Of a stretch of DNA of 64,000 bases, positions 32,945 to 44,489 are shown one piece after another. The notes beneath the pieces were generated by a model. That model made no database searches and was not told the DNA's origin. It was given only the letters and a program-made list of their open reading frames with translations. The DNA is from Adiantum capillus-veneris (Eukaryota; Streptophyta; Polypodiopsida; Polypodiales; Pteridaceae). How positions within the stretch are numbered: the first letter of the stretch is position 1; each line of letters opens with the position of its first letter. Where the stretch lies: the NCBI GenBank assembly GCA_014529385.2, contig CM043953.1:109126549-109190548 (forward strand), written 5' to 3'. Made by a program: the position numbers and the translations under genes.

Positions 32945-35109
32945 TCATGAGTTTTGCCTCCGTATAGCCTCTCTCCATAGCATTTTCATGGCCCTACTAG
33001 CAAAGTAGATGGGTCGCATCCTGGTACTGTGGGGATCTTGTTGTAGCAAAACAGAACCAATTGTTTCTTTCCCAACACTAGAGATAACAAAGAATTTGTA
33101 ATCCCAACAACAAGGGGACATAAGTGTTGGTAAATCTGACAGAATGACTTTGATGCTACAAAAATATTCTTCAAGCTCATCATACCAAACAAAATTGACT
33201 TGTTGTGTCAATTTTTGTAAGGAGTGAAGTAACTCCGAGGCTAAGTGAATGAAGTGTGACATATACTTCACCTTTTGAATGAATGGGATGACCTCTTTAA
33301 GACTCTTGGGTGATGGTAATTCAATAAGAGCCTTTGCCTTTGAAGGATCCACCTCAATACCTTTATAGAAAACCTTGTGACCAAGCAAGATCACTTCATT
33401 CTCACCTATGTGGCATTTGTTGGGGTTGAGTTGACTTCCATGTCATAGAGTTTCTGTAACCTTCTTCTACCCTTTGTAGATGTAATACTTTTGAGCTATA
33501 AATGCAAAAATCATCAATAAAAACCCTAATGGACTTTCCAAAGAATGCTTTCCACAGAGTGATGAACGTTGTTTTCAATTGATCCCGAGTAGCCATCACA
33601 CACAGTGTACATCTCATGACCAGCTACCTCATTTAGTATCTCATCCTAAAATGGATGGGGAAAGTGATCTCTTTTTGTTGCCTCATTTAGTGGACAGTAA
33701 TCCACACAAACCCTCCACATGCCGTTTTTCTTGGGAGTGAAAACAACGGGAGAGATCCACTCTAAATTCTCTACTGGATAAATGAAGCCTGCTGCTAGAA
33801 GCTTTCTTACCTCCTTGAGTAAATCCTGCTCCTTGATGACTCCTGGCCTTCATAGCTTTTGATCCTTAGGTGTGGCCTCTAGCTTTAGCTCGATCTTGTG
33901 AACATCATCTACTCCATGCATGTAGGTGTAGTCTTTAGCGAAAATCTTAGGAAACTTTCTTAGCACACATTTGAACTCCTCTCTTTCATCCTTTGTTAGT
34001 GTGGTAGACACCATACCTTCTAACATTCCTTCATCTTCCACATTTTGGTTCTCTTGAGAACCTACCTCCTCCAAGCCTGGGCAAGAGGATGCTTGGTTTC
34101 TTGGCTTAAACCTTACCCCCATGACTTCAATGGAAGACTCCTCTTCCGTAGTGCTATTGCTACCTTCTTCTTTTGAAGTGCTATCAGCCCATTCATCCTC
34201 TGTCTCGCTTTGTGATGATTCTTCATGGAGCTCCACTTGATGTTGCTCCTTCATGTCAAAGACAACCTTCTTATGATTTTCATTCCTACATATCAACTTT
34301 CCACTTCCCCAATCCTGCAAAGCTCGCATTCACATTAGCCATGGTCTTCCTAGGATAAATGGATAGACACTTGACACAAAATAAAAATCCATTGCCTTCT
34401 TAATGCCAAAGGCCTCCACAAAAACATTTTTACAAATGCCTACACACCTAGCTTTGCTATCCTTTGCCAACTTGACTTTGATTTCAGGTGTCTCATGGAT
34501 ATGCATTCCTAGTCTTTGCATGAGTCCCTCGGTCATGATGCAAATTTGTGCACCCCCATCCACTAGACCTTTCCTAACCAATCTTACTTTGATGTAACAA
34601 TCTAGCACAGGTGTAATATCCTCATTCATTTCAACTTGTGCAATTTTTACAATAGGCACACTCTCTTTTACCTTTTTCCTAGTGCTAACTGCCTTTGTTA
34701 AATCCCTCCTAAATTATGGACATAATGCAAGAAACTGAGGCCATGAGATATCAAGACCCTTACCTCTCATTTCTTCCAAAAAGTTGTATGGAGACATACC
34801 ATGTCCAAGAGGGAAGTCTTGGAGGTTGATACGACGTCAAGTCCTCTTAGCTTCCTTGGTCTCCTTCGCCTTCTTTTCTCGTCCATGGTCACTTTGTGAC
34901 ATAACTCCTTCTTTCTCATTACCTTTTCCTCGGCCTTGCTCAATGCCATTTGCTTCCATGTCAACCTCTTTTGAATTTTTCACCTCTACCACATGCACAT
35001 TTGGGTCTGGCAAAGGTGGAACTCCTTCCACTCCTTGTGGAGGTGGTCTTGCTCCATTTGGCCTTTGTAGAAGCCTTGGTTGTTGACTAGTTCCTTCACC
35101 TGCATTCAT
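32945..35109 (-). pseudogene. Pol of family T copy 2 (protease to RNase H)
   Basis: The frame from 35109 runs from the gag C-terminus (MNAGEGTSQQPRL) straight into the pol start (PDPNVHVVEV). This shows that gag and pol share one frame in the family. The protease motif LVDGGAQICIM is at 34659-34330. RT is damaged: at 33617-33402 the reading passes from TTFIT almost directly to AFFGKSIRVFIDDF, so about 90 bp with the PFGLTNAPATF block is missing. The region before it is also shortened. The RNase H segment (33394-32945) reads FVISSVGKETIGSVLL, again without the first catalytic Asp. Confidence 0.85.
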
Positions 35110-35474
35110 CTGTCTGGGTAATTCAAGTTAGGTCTCTCTGGGTCCCCACAGGGCCAAGGAAAATTATACATCTCATGTCCAGAATCTCCGCAATTCCAAC
35201 ATTGCAAGACTCTCCTAGGTCGTGGTGGCTCTTGCTCTTCTCACTTCTTTGCTTGTCCCTTTGGACCTATAGCTTGTGCAAGGTGAATTGAGAAGTTGCT
35301 TAAAGATTCATTTAACTTCTCAATCACTTCAACCGTTACCTCAAGGATTTCTCGGGATGTTGATGCTTGCAATTTTTCCTTCGGTCTAGGACCCTCTATT
35401 GGAACCTCTCCTCTTAGACACTTGAGTTTCCTATACTTCTCAACAGGCCTAGTTTCAGCTGCGTCCAAGGTAGC
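35110..35474 (-). pseudogene. Gag of family T copy 2, C-terminal part
   Basis: It matches copy 1 gag from DAAETR through LNESLSNFSIHLAQ, with a zinc-knuckle region near 35200. It ends where family F is inserted, in the codons that in copy 1 encode the 'GAPATF' stretch. Confidence 0.8.
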
Positions 35475-35478
35475 ACGT
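35475..35478. repeat. Target-site duplication of family F, left copy (ACGT)
   Basis: ACGT precedes the LTR start TGTCG, and ACGT (46625-46628) follows the far end CGACA. Joining the flanks across one ACGT restores the expected order of the interrupted gag. Confidence 0.8.
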
Positions 35479-35679
35479 TGTCGAGAAATTTGTGGTCTTG
35501 CCAGAAAAGCACCGGGCTTATGGCTGTGAGAGTTTGTGAGAGAACTCAACAAAAATTATATGAAGGATTTAAACCATAGATGCCATGAAGACTAAGATTT
35601 GGAAAGCAGTGCAATCAAAGAAGCCCCACTCTTTCTCTCTTGCACTCACACACACATAGAAAGAACAAAAAAGAGAATG

Positions 35680-35892
35680 TCAATATAACACAAAGATGAA
35701 AACATCAAGGCTATGGTCATATCGTATCATGGGTAGTATGAAAGGGTTAATAGATGAGTTAATGGAATTCAATCTTGGCTGACCAAATAGGCTACGAATT
35801 GTTCTTTGGAATTGTGGTTTTGTGCTTACCATAATATATATATTTTGTCTAGTGATTGGGATTAATTGTGTGTACAAAACCTCTTGGTTCAT
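35680..35892 (-). CDS. ORF-A homologue inside the family F LTR
   Basis: 70 codons, ATG at 35892. It reads MNQEVLYTQLIPITRQ, a VSTK-QFQRTIRSLFG block, NPFILPMIRYDHSLDV and FIFVLY, colinear with ORF-A at 5459. Its ATG overlaps the stop of the preceding ORF-B by four bases (ATGA). Copies in the other LTR (43773-43985 and 46178-46390) are also open and differ by a few mostly conservative changes. It lies downstream of the LTR TATA box, so it is in the transcript leader before gag. Confidence 0.7.
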   Translation of the reverse strand: MNQEVLYTQLIPITRQNIYIMVSTKPQFQRTIRSLFGQPRLNSINSSINPFILPMIRYDHSLDVFIFVLY

Positions 35893-36107
35893 AGCAAGAT
35901 AACTACGCTTACGTCAAAAGAAAAGTTATAGTCTATGAGAGGTAGTATAATGGGGTCTGGTGATAGAAGTATTTCATTGAGCCTTTCTGGGCCAAAGAGA
36001 AATACTATACGTTGTTGAAAGTGTATTTTACGGCTAATCCATACGTTAATTCTAATAGATTGTACAGAGTGAAAGCGATAGAAATGATCATCATGTGGGT
36101 TATTCAT
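35889..36107 (-). CDS. ORF-B homologue inside the family F LTR
   Basis: 72 codons, ATG at 36107. It reads MNNPHDDHFYRFHS, IRINVWISRKIHFQQR, IVFLFG, EILLSPDP, ILPLIDY and FDVSVVILL, clearly colinear with ORF-B at 5693. Here B comes first and A second, the reverse of family T. The TATA box lies about 620 bp upstream on the same strand, with the (AT)n tract between. Confidence 0.7.
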   Translation of the reverse strand: MNNPHDDHFYRFHSVQSIRINVWISRKIHFQQRIVFLFGPERLNEILLSPDPIILPLIDYNFSFDVSVVILL

Positions 36108-36300
36108 CTAGGATAGTATGTGAGAAATGTAGATATGAGAGAAGTGAAGAGATGAGAAGTTTCCCTCCCAAGCCCTATTCTTGCCCGTAGGCAATAAGGA
36201 TATTGTGGGGAGAGATGTACCTGTAGAAAAGAGAACCTAGAATTTGCAGAGAGGATGAATTACTAAGAATGAGAGAGATAGGTTTGGTTAAGGATATGAG

Positions 36301-36302
<2 letters not shown>

Positions 36303-36387
<85 letters not shown>
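36303..36387. repeat. (AT)n microsatellite in the family F LTR
   Basis: About 85 bp of AT repeats. The same position in the partner LTR (44403-44487) has a similar run. The inverted LTR copy has only a short one (near 45750). Confidence 0.95.
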
Positions 36388-36390
<3 letters not shown>

Positions 36391-36728
36391 GGATTAGAGA
36401 TGAAAAAGAAAACAACAAGAAATCAAGAAAACATCAATGTAGAACACATCTTACTTGACAAACCCTTCGGCACCATTATTGATGGAGAGAGAAGAAGAGG
36501 GGAGCACTCCACTTTGATTGATACGCCAAGTATAACACCTTCTTTGATTAGAGTTGATCTTCCAAGGATAGCGTACAAGAATGGCTAGTCTTCCTCTAGG
36601 AGAAAGTGTAGGCTTGGGCTTATGTTAATGGAGCTAAGTCCAATTAGGCATTACTACTCACTCCCTCAAGAATTCCTCTCATCAATGGCTTGAATGCTTG
36701 AGTTTTTTTTTAAGGAAGAAGAGGTCCC

Positions 36729-36736
36729 CTTTTATA
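36729..36736 (-). promoter_or_regulatory. Family F LTR TATA box
   Basis: The minus strand reads TATAAAAG within CACCTATAAAAGGGGACC. It is conserved in the inverted LTR copy at 45401-45408 (plus strand). Confidence 0.6.
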
Positions 36737-37627
36737 GGTGAAGGGAACCCCCAAGGGTTTACACAAGAAGAGAGGAGCCAGTGTGAATAGGAATTGGAAA
36801 AGTTGGAAATGAGCTGTCCCTGCATGATGTGGGCAGATTGGGGTCCAGTATTTTGATCATATCTCCTCAACCATGGCTCCAAATAAAAAAGTAAAAATAT
36901 GGGCAGAAACTTCAGCTCATTAGCTATGATTTTCATTTTAACTTTATTTTCCAATTCGGATTGGAACCTTGTGCAAAAAATTCATCAAAATAGGGTCCAT
37001 TTCTGGCAGCAAAAGTCTTCCCGTGGTCCCCTTAGCCTAGAATTTCATTTAATTCCAAAGGACACCTCATGCCATATGAAAGCATGACATTGCTCCTTGA
37101 TAAATTTTTGTAATCATGCTTACAATAATGCATTAAAATAAGTGTATCTTTGAAATCATGCCACCTAGTGTCCCACTAGGATTTGATTCCCTCCTAGTAG
37201 CTATTTAAAAAGAAATATAAGAAAAGTATAAAAAATACATAGAATATATATATATTGGAGTTTACCCTAGATATAGGATCTAGCTAGGGTGTGAAATGAT
37301 AATGAGATAGTAGAAATAAAGAATCAATGTTTTTTGCCCCAAGTTAAAGAGGCGGAGCTATTGAGATTTTCCCATAGTATTTGCTAATGGTAAAGTAAGG
37401 ATAGGTTACCCTTGAGAAAAATAATAGGATGAGATAGAAGGCTTATTATTATACTTAAATATGCATATGTACATTATAGGAAAGATAATTATGTATCTAA
37501 AAAGTTACAAGATAGATCTTGTAGCATGCGTTCCCACTATGTACGTGTCACAACACGACATCCACCCCCTCTAAACCTGCACATCCTCCAGTATGTGCCA
37601 CATTATTTCTTTGTAAGATCAGCCCTT

Positions 37628-38458
37628 CTATACATCTTCCTTGCTTTCTTCTTCACTGGATGATTCTAAATCTTCATCTTCACTTTGATCTTTACCTGTG
37701 GTTTGCTCTTCTTCCTCATCAACATCTTCTAGATCATTGTCTCCTCTTCTCTTAAACATTTTGATCCTTTTTCCTGCAATGGGAATCTTTACTTTTGTAC
37801 CATCTAGTTCAGACAAGCTGTAAGTAGCATTTTCATGCACATTCTCTACAACATACGGTCCAAACCATCTTTTTGAAAACTTACGCATGACTGTGTGCTG
37901 GTTATCAAGGCTACTATCATACACCAAAACCCAGTCACCTTTGTCAATTGCTTTTCTCCTGAGTCGATGTCGCTTATCAAAGTATTCCTTGTTTTTCAAC
38001 CTTGCATTTTTGAGTCGTTCTTTTGCAGCTTCAATGTCTCCAGGTCTTCTCTCTAGCTGCCTTATACGCAGTGCAAGTAGATCTTCCCTGCTAAGCCCCT
38101 CTTGCCAAGGTAGTACATTCCATGTGGGAATTGTATCTTCAATCGGCATCACTGGCTTTTGACCATACATTAGCTCCGCAGGCATGTAGCCAGTTACTGA
38201 GCTATGTGTTGTACGATCATCCCATAAAGCATATGGTAACAATTTTGGCCACTCACCAACTCTTCCTTCGCAAGCCTTGGCCAAAGCTTTGATGATAGCA
38301 GGATGCCCTCTTTCACTCTTTCCATTGCCTTCAGGGTTGTAAGCTGTAGTAAGAGAAAGCTTGATTCCTAATCTAGAAAAGAACTCCCTTGCTTCTTCGA
38401 CATCCAGTTCACCTCTATCTGCAGTGATTTTTCCCACACAACCATAACGGCAAATCAC
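37628..38458 (-). pseudogene. Integrase C-terminal half (family F)
   Basis: It is in the same frame as the segment at 38477-41068, from which one TGA separates it. It holds the integrase core second Asp (ITADRGELD) and the Glu (NPEGNGKSERGH), an ELMYGQKPV block, then VLVYDSSLD and a GPY module (RWFGPYVVENV). The tail is acidic (DLEDVDEEEE). Family role: insertion of the cDNA copy into the nucleus. The start codon shown by the frame is only the first Met after the stop, not a real start. Confidence 0.85.
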
Positions 38459-38476
38459 CTCATCAAGAAGGAATTT

Positions 38477-41068
38477 TCACACAGCTTTTGTGGTTTTAGC
38501 TCTTAATGCTCTTCCTTCAACTTGGTTAGTTAGGTCCTCTCGTACAAGAACCAAGTATCTCATCTTCCAGAGTCCTAGAGGCATTGTGACTAGATCCACA
38601 ACCCATTTATAGTGCATGGCTAGTGGATATGTAGGGTGCAATCCATCACGATGTCGGACATTTGAATACATTTGACAAGTTACACATGACTCTACAAATT
38701 GAGATACATCTTTATACATACCCTTCCACCAGTATTTTTCTTTCAACTTAGAGAAGGTTGCCCACACACCCCTGTGTCCAGCCCATAGACTCTCATGAAA
38801 CTCTTGCATGAGCTTTACTTGAGTCTCTTTTTTACATATAACCCGTTGTGGTGTAGCACCCTTTTGTTTAGGATGCTTCCAAAAGTAACCATCCCTCAAA
38901 AAGTACCCATATGCTTTCCTGCATATCCTCTTGAATTCTTGTTCACACCAATCATCCTGTTTTGTTAGAGTACTCAAGTAGCTTCCAATAAGAATCCAAT
39001 CACCTTCATAAAGCTCTTTCAAGAATGATTCAAGTAGATTAGTCATGCAGACATTGTTACCTTTGACATGAGAGATAGAATAGAACTTTTTGCCTACATC
39101 ATCTCCCTCGTCAATCATTTGTGACTCATCTTCATACCTTGCCCTTGATAGCATATCTGCCACTGTATTGTCTTTACCTGCAATGTGCTTAAACTCAGAA
39201 TTTAAGGACTTAATGTAGGCAATCCACCGCAACATAGCAATGTCTGGAGTTGAGCAGCTTGTAATCATCCCAAGAAGTGGTAGACAATCTGTTTCTACAA
39301 CCACACATGCACCAATTAGGTACTCTTTCCCAATTTTCAAGGCTGTAACCATACCCCATAACTCTCTCTTTATCTGTGGATAGTTTCTTTGGCGAGCACT
39401 TAGCACCTTTGCTCCAAATCTTACCACATACCTGTGTTCTTCTTTGTCATCTTGCCCTATTGCCCATCCAATCCCTGTAGGACTGGTGTCTACTGTCACA
39501 ATTACTGGCCTTTGACACTCATAGTCTACCTTTCTCAAAGTTGTTGCTGACTGGAGCAACTCCTTTAGCTTTTTCATGGATTTTACATGTGCTTCTGTCC
39601 ATTTAAACTTCTGATTCTTTCTAAGCATCTTATAAAGAGGATCAGCTACATGTGCATAATGTGGAATCCAAATAACATAGAAGACACATACTCCCAGAAA
39701 CCTTCTAACCTCAGTGATGCTAGTGCACATTTCTTTCATTCTTTGGATGGCATCTACCTTTGTTGGACAAGGTTTCCTACCATATGGCCCGCACATGTGC
39801 CCCACAATAAGCACTTCATTGACACCAAACATAGACTTTTTCCCTGACAATGTAAGATTCACTTCTTCCAACCTAGACAAAATTTTATCACAATCATTTA
39901 TGTGATTTACCACAAACCTGCAACATCCCTTGAGATCCAAAGCTTCATCTTTGTCACTTTCTTCACATCCTTTGATAGGAAAATCATCAATGAAAGGCAT
40001 TTTGATTTGAAGAATAAAGTCACGTAAGACCTTATTCATCCCATTCATCATATGTGCAACCGAGTTGGTTGCTCCCTGTGGCAAGGTACACATCCTTACC
40101 AAACCCAAAGGTGTCCTCATGGTTGTCAAGTCTCTGCTTTCGATTGCAAGCTGAAATTGATCATACCCTAAGTAGAGATCCCCCATTGAGTAGATTGCCC
40201 TCCCTGCAAATGCCTCTGTAAACTCATCCACAATTGGACCTGTACCTACATTTCTAATTGTCACCTTGTTCACTGGTTGCATATCTTGGATGAAGCGTAG
40301 AGAACCATTCTTCTTCGGAACTTTGAACCACCTGTTTGAGTATGGAGCACAAGAAGGCTCCAAGATTCCCATTTTGATTTTCTCATTCAGTAGCTCTACT
40401 AACTTTGGCAAATGAGCCTTTGGAACCGGAATAGGCCGCAGATTCCAAGGCACATGAGGTATTGTGAAAATTACCATAGGAGCTACAATAGAAGGATCAA
40501 CACATTCTATCTCATGTGGATCAAATGCAAAAGCCTTACCATGCTTTGAAAGCATTTCTTTGAAGCACTTTGTCTCCTCCTGTGTTAGAAACTCCTCGTG
40601 ACCAATCTGCAAGTCTTGGAAAGACTCCTTTGTGAAGGTATGCCCAATCTTTTTAGGATTCCTAAAAATTGGTTGTAAAGAAGCCTGCTCAATCTTTTCC
40701 CTGTTGTTGGGTGGTAACAGTGAAGCTAATGGTTTCACCTTCTTTGCTACACTTTTGTATTTAGTTTCAACATGGACTTCTGGGCCAACTGTTTGGCTTT
40801 CTTTAAAGGCTTCTATTACTTGATACGTTTCCATAGACCAAACTTCCACAACTTCATTTTCAAGATGCAAATTAGACCCCATTATAGCATCAAGCTCACC
40901 CATAGTATCTACAAAAGAAGCTTGTTCACACAAACCCAAAACATTTTCAGTAGGCTCTAGCAACCCACTCTTTTTCATGCCTATTTGTACATTATGCACA
41001 TATTGCCTCTCACATCTCTTCAAATCTTCAAGTTTTGTAAAACATACTGATCCATTCTTTGTTACCAA
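38477..41068 (-). pseudogene. Reverse transcriptase, RNase H and integrase start (family F)
   Basis: An open frame of 863 codons. Residues about 180-440 form RT: PKKNGSLRFIQDMQPVN, PIVDEFTEAFAGRAIY, RTPLGLVRMCTLPQGATNS and the active site MPFIDDFPIKG. RNase H follows (VIVTVDTSPTGIGWAIG, then ETDCLPLL and NTVADMLSRA). An HHCC region (HESLWAGHRG ... CVTCQMY) and the first integrase Asp (WVVDLVTMP) come next. The RT wording (VDEF..FAGR, SRDLT, IDDFPIKG) is that of gypsy elements I know from basidiomycete fungi. It ends at TGA 38477-38479. The upstream join to protease needs a frameshift. Confidence 0.88.
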
Positions 41069-41145
41069 GGAGCTCGTTGAAAACGCTTCACCTATTTTTG
41101 GATCAGGAGAGACCCTTTTTCTTTTTGTACCACTGCAATCCCGCT

Positions 41146-41934
41146 TTACAATGGTACTTGGCCAAAACCCATAATTTCTCTATGATCATGAAACTCTTTG
41201 CTCACCTTTGGTAGAGGATGTTCTCTGAGGTTGTCACGATTTCTTTCATGGTTCACACAAACTGTGAGAAATTGGACAACTCGTTTACCATCTTTGCTAC
41301 GTATCCTAGCATATGCTGAACCATCATCCATTACCTTTGTTTCCATTTGAACTCCCACAATGTAGGGCTATCCAAGGATGAGATGATATGAAGATGTATC
41401 CTGTACAAAGAAGTTTTGGTCAATCTTTACATCACCTATTGTTACCTTCACACCTGGACATGCTGCATACAATTCACCGGATGAATTGTTTGCCACTTTT
41501 ACCATCCAGCCATGATCTGTGTCCATCGGCCATTTGCACTTGTTGTAGAGACTCTTTGACATTATGTTTATTTCTAAACCATGGTCAATCAAGGCAACAA
41601 ATGGCTCTTCAAGATCACCTACCTTGACCAAAGTTTCTGTAGTAGCCCTTGCCCAATGCCTTCGTGAATAGTAACTCCTAGGAATATCTTCAACTTCTTC
41701 ATCATCATTTGAGAAATACACTTGCTTCACTCTCCCACTAGATTGGTAGCATCCTACCATAGATCCATCATTCTCCTTATTTTGTAGTTGCATCCCTTGT
41801 GTCTTTGAGGTTTCCCCTTCAACCTGTGGACGAGAAACTTCAGCAAGGGTTTGCCTCTTCCTCTTGATGATGTCAATGATCTCCATGGAATTCATGCTTT
41901 GCAATGCCAAGAACTTCTCCCAGAGTAAACTCAA
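41146..41934 (-). pseudogene. Aspartic protease region (family F)
   Basis: The minus frame 41934-41368 contains VALIDHGLEINIMS, an aspartic protease active-site block with DHG instead of DSG/DTG, and ends YHLILG at a TAG. The same frame continues (41358-41146) after the stop, at the point where families read ILGRP. Read-through by one nonsense codon joins them. A frameshift separates this from the RT frame. Confidence 0.75.
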
Positions 41935-42853
41935 TCTTGCTATTCAAGATCCTTTCCTCCAAGACTTTCTTTAAATCTGTAGCAACCTCAATATCAAATT
42001 GTAGTTTATAAGTTGGGCCTTTTGTCTTACCTTTCATTGGCTCTTTCTTCTTTCCTGTTGTAGACTCCTCCATGAGTACTTTAGGTGGAGATGCTCCTTG
42101 TGTTGAGGGTGTTTGAGAAGGTATTGAGTCACTTCTTCCCCCACTTCTAGAAGCTCTTTTTGATGGTCCTTCATCAGCATTCTCACGTCTGTGCTTCTCT
42201 TCTACAATTGCCTCATTTTGTTGGCATTTTGTAATGTAGGCATGCACTGACAATGAGTCCATTGGATCATTCCATCCTGTTTCTAGACGTATGCAATCAC
42301 CTGCTTCATGTAGAATCTCTTTTGTAAGCTTTCCCTTTTTAGCTAATTGCATGACATTTGGCCAAATTTGACCATGATGGTCACTCACCTCTTCATCACA
42401 AAAATGTTCAATTTTTACTCCATAAGTAGCTGCCTCAACTGAAGAGGTGGCATGCTTAGTTGCCATATCTTCAACTAAGGTTTGCATTCCCCCCTTCTCA
42501 AAGTTAGTTCTCAAGGGTAGACCTGTCTCTCTTAAGTGTATTTTACCATCCTTAAAAAAGACAACATCTTTTGACAAAGCATCACTAAAATCATCACAAT
42601 CCCTTCTTACATGGTCTGTACTATCACACCAAATACATCTATTAACAAACCCTTCTTTGGGCTGTTGTCTTTGCCTAGGAAGTGGCCCTGATGGTTGGCA
42701 TTTTTCTTCAAGCTTTGCAAACTTCACCTTCAAGTCAAGCATTCCCTTCACAAGCTCATCTAGCATGTACTCATCAAACTTAGGAGCGATAAAAGTAGGC
42801 TTTACCATTTTGTCAGAAGTTGAGGTGGAAGGACTTGTAGTGTTTACTACCAT
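41873..42853 (-). pseudogene. Gag C-terminal part with zinc knuckle (family F)
   Basis: 326 open codons. Residues about 72-84 form a CCHC knuckle, CIWCDSTDHVRRDC, followed by a DDFSDAL and FKDGKIHL stretch. The middle has CDEEVSDHHGQIWPNV. The end is Ser/Lys-rich and runs into EFTLGEVLGIA. It overlaps the protease frame by 62 bp in another frame, consistent with either a frameshift mutation or a programmed shift. Confidence 0.7.
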
Positions 42854-43605
42854 CTTGTCCCTTCTTCTTTGTCGTTTGGCAAGCAGTGAGACAGCACCTT
42901 CAACCTCATTCCAGTCGGTCTTAGTCCTTGCTCAGCATCTTTATCTTCAAGAAGAAGCTCCAAATTTTCTTGAAACTCTTTACTTGCAGCTTGTAAGAAA
43001 AGATCTGTCTTCTCTGCATCTAGTGTGGCCCTTTCTGTCCTGGTGAGTTGTGTATAGCGCCGCTCAAATTCCCTAAGTAGCTCTGTTATTGATAGTCCTT
43101 GCTTTGGCTTGACTACCCATTCTAAGAATGTCCTTTTGGTCACTGTCTCAGAGTCCTCCATGAAATATTCCTCCTTTAAAGCTACTTTGAGTTCTTCCCA
43201 ATTTCTCCCATGTCCATCTTTAATTACCCTAACATGCTCTCTAATTTATGGAGCAACAACTAGCTCAAAGCTTTGAATCATCTCACCTTCTGACACGCGA
43301 TGCAGCTCCATCTCCTTCACATACTTGCGTAAGTACTTGGCTACATCTTTTCCATTGAACTGATCCATTCTATTGACGACTACTTGTATGGCCTTCGTTG
43401 CTGAAATCTCCCTTCTTTCAATGGCATGTTTTTGTTGCATGAACATTGCAAATGCTTGAAACATTTGCATTGTTGCTGGGTCAACATGCATACCCTGTTG
43501 CTCAACATGATCACCCGTGGTTATCCACAAAATCTCACCCTGGCAATTTCGCGTCGGGTTCACCAAAAATATGTCGAGAAATTTGCGGTCTTGCCAGGAA
43601 AGCAC
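42847..43605 (-). pseudogene. Gag N-terminal part (family F)
   Basis: Two frames in the same phase, 43605-43246 and 43161-42847, are separated by a TAA (43246-43248). The first runs through the primer site. A sensible start is the Met of MHVDPATMQMFQ near 43495. It contains MDQFNGKDVAKYLRKY, which looks like a gag capsid start, and the second contains LLREFERRYTQL. A frameshift then leads to the zinc-knuckle part. Confidence 0.65.
43547..43565 (-). promoter_or_regulatory. Family F primer-binding site
   Basis: The minus strand reads TGGTGAACCCGACGCGAAA, beginning six bases after the LTR end CTCGACA. It differs from both the family T site and the tRNA-iMet site. The tRNA was not assigned. Confidence 0.7.
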
Positions 43606-43772
43606 CGGGCTTATGGCTGTGAGAGTTTGTGAGAGAACTCAACAAAAACTATATGAAGGAGTTAAACCATAGATGCCATGAAGATTAGGATTTGGAAAGC
43701 AGTGCAATCAAAGAAGCCCCACTCTTTCTCTCTTGCACTCACACACACATAGAAAGAACACAAAAGAGAATG

Positions 43773-44200
43773 TCAAAATAACACAAAGATGAAAACATTA
43801 AGACTATGGTCATATCGTATCATGGGTAGTATGAAAGGGTTAATAGATGAGTTAATGGCATTCAATCTTGGCTGACCAAATAGGCTACGAATTGTTCTTT
43901 GGAATTGTAGTTTTGTGCTTACCATAATATATATATTTTGTCTAGTGATTGGGATTAATTGTGTGTACAAAACCTCTTGGTTCATAGCAAGATAACTACG
44001 CTTACGTCAAAAGAAAATTTATAGTCTATGAGAGGTAGTATAATGGGGTCCGGTGATGGAAGTATTTCATTGAGCCTTTCTGGGCCAAAGAGAAACATTA
44101 TACGTTGTTGAAAGTGTATTTTACGGCTAATCCATACGTTAATTCTAATAGATTGTACAGAGTGAAAGCGATAGAAATGATCATCATGTGGGTTATTCAT
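43773..44200 (-). CDS. ORF-B and ORF-A pair, second LTR copy
   Basis: ORF-B at 44200-43982 and ORF-A at 43985-43773 share a 4-base overlap, as in the intact LTR. Both are fully open. Compared with 35680-36107 there are a few substitutions (for example Leu for Pro in VSTKL) and no frameshift or stop. Confidence 0.65.
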
Positions 44201-44398
44201 CTAGGATAGTATGTGAGAAATGTAGATATGAGAGAAGTGAAGAGATGAGAAGTTTCCCTCCCAAGCGCTATTCTTGCCCGTAGGCAATAAGGATACTGCG
44301 GGGAGAGATGTACCTGTAGAAAAGAGAACCTAGAATTTGCAGAGAGGATGAATTACTAAGAATGAGAGAGATAGGTTTGGTTAAGGAGATGAGATTAG

Positions 44399-44489
<91 letters not shown>

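Larger units (their letters stand above)
35479..37560 (-). repeat. 3' LTR of family F (intact form)
   Basis: 2082 bp, TGTCG/CGACA ends. It has a minus-strand TATA box (36736-36729, TATAAAAG), a long (AT)n run (36303-36387) and the two leader ORFs in coding orientation. It serves as the reference for the rearranged partner LTR. Confidence 0.9.
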
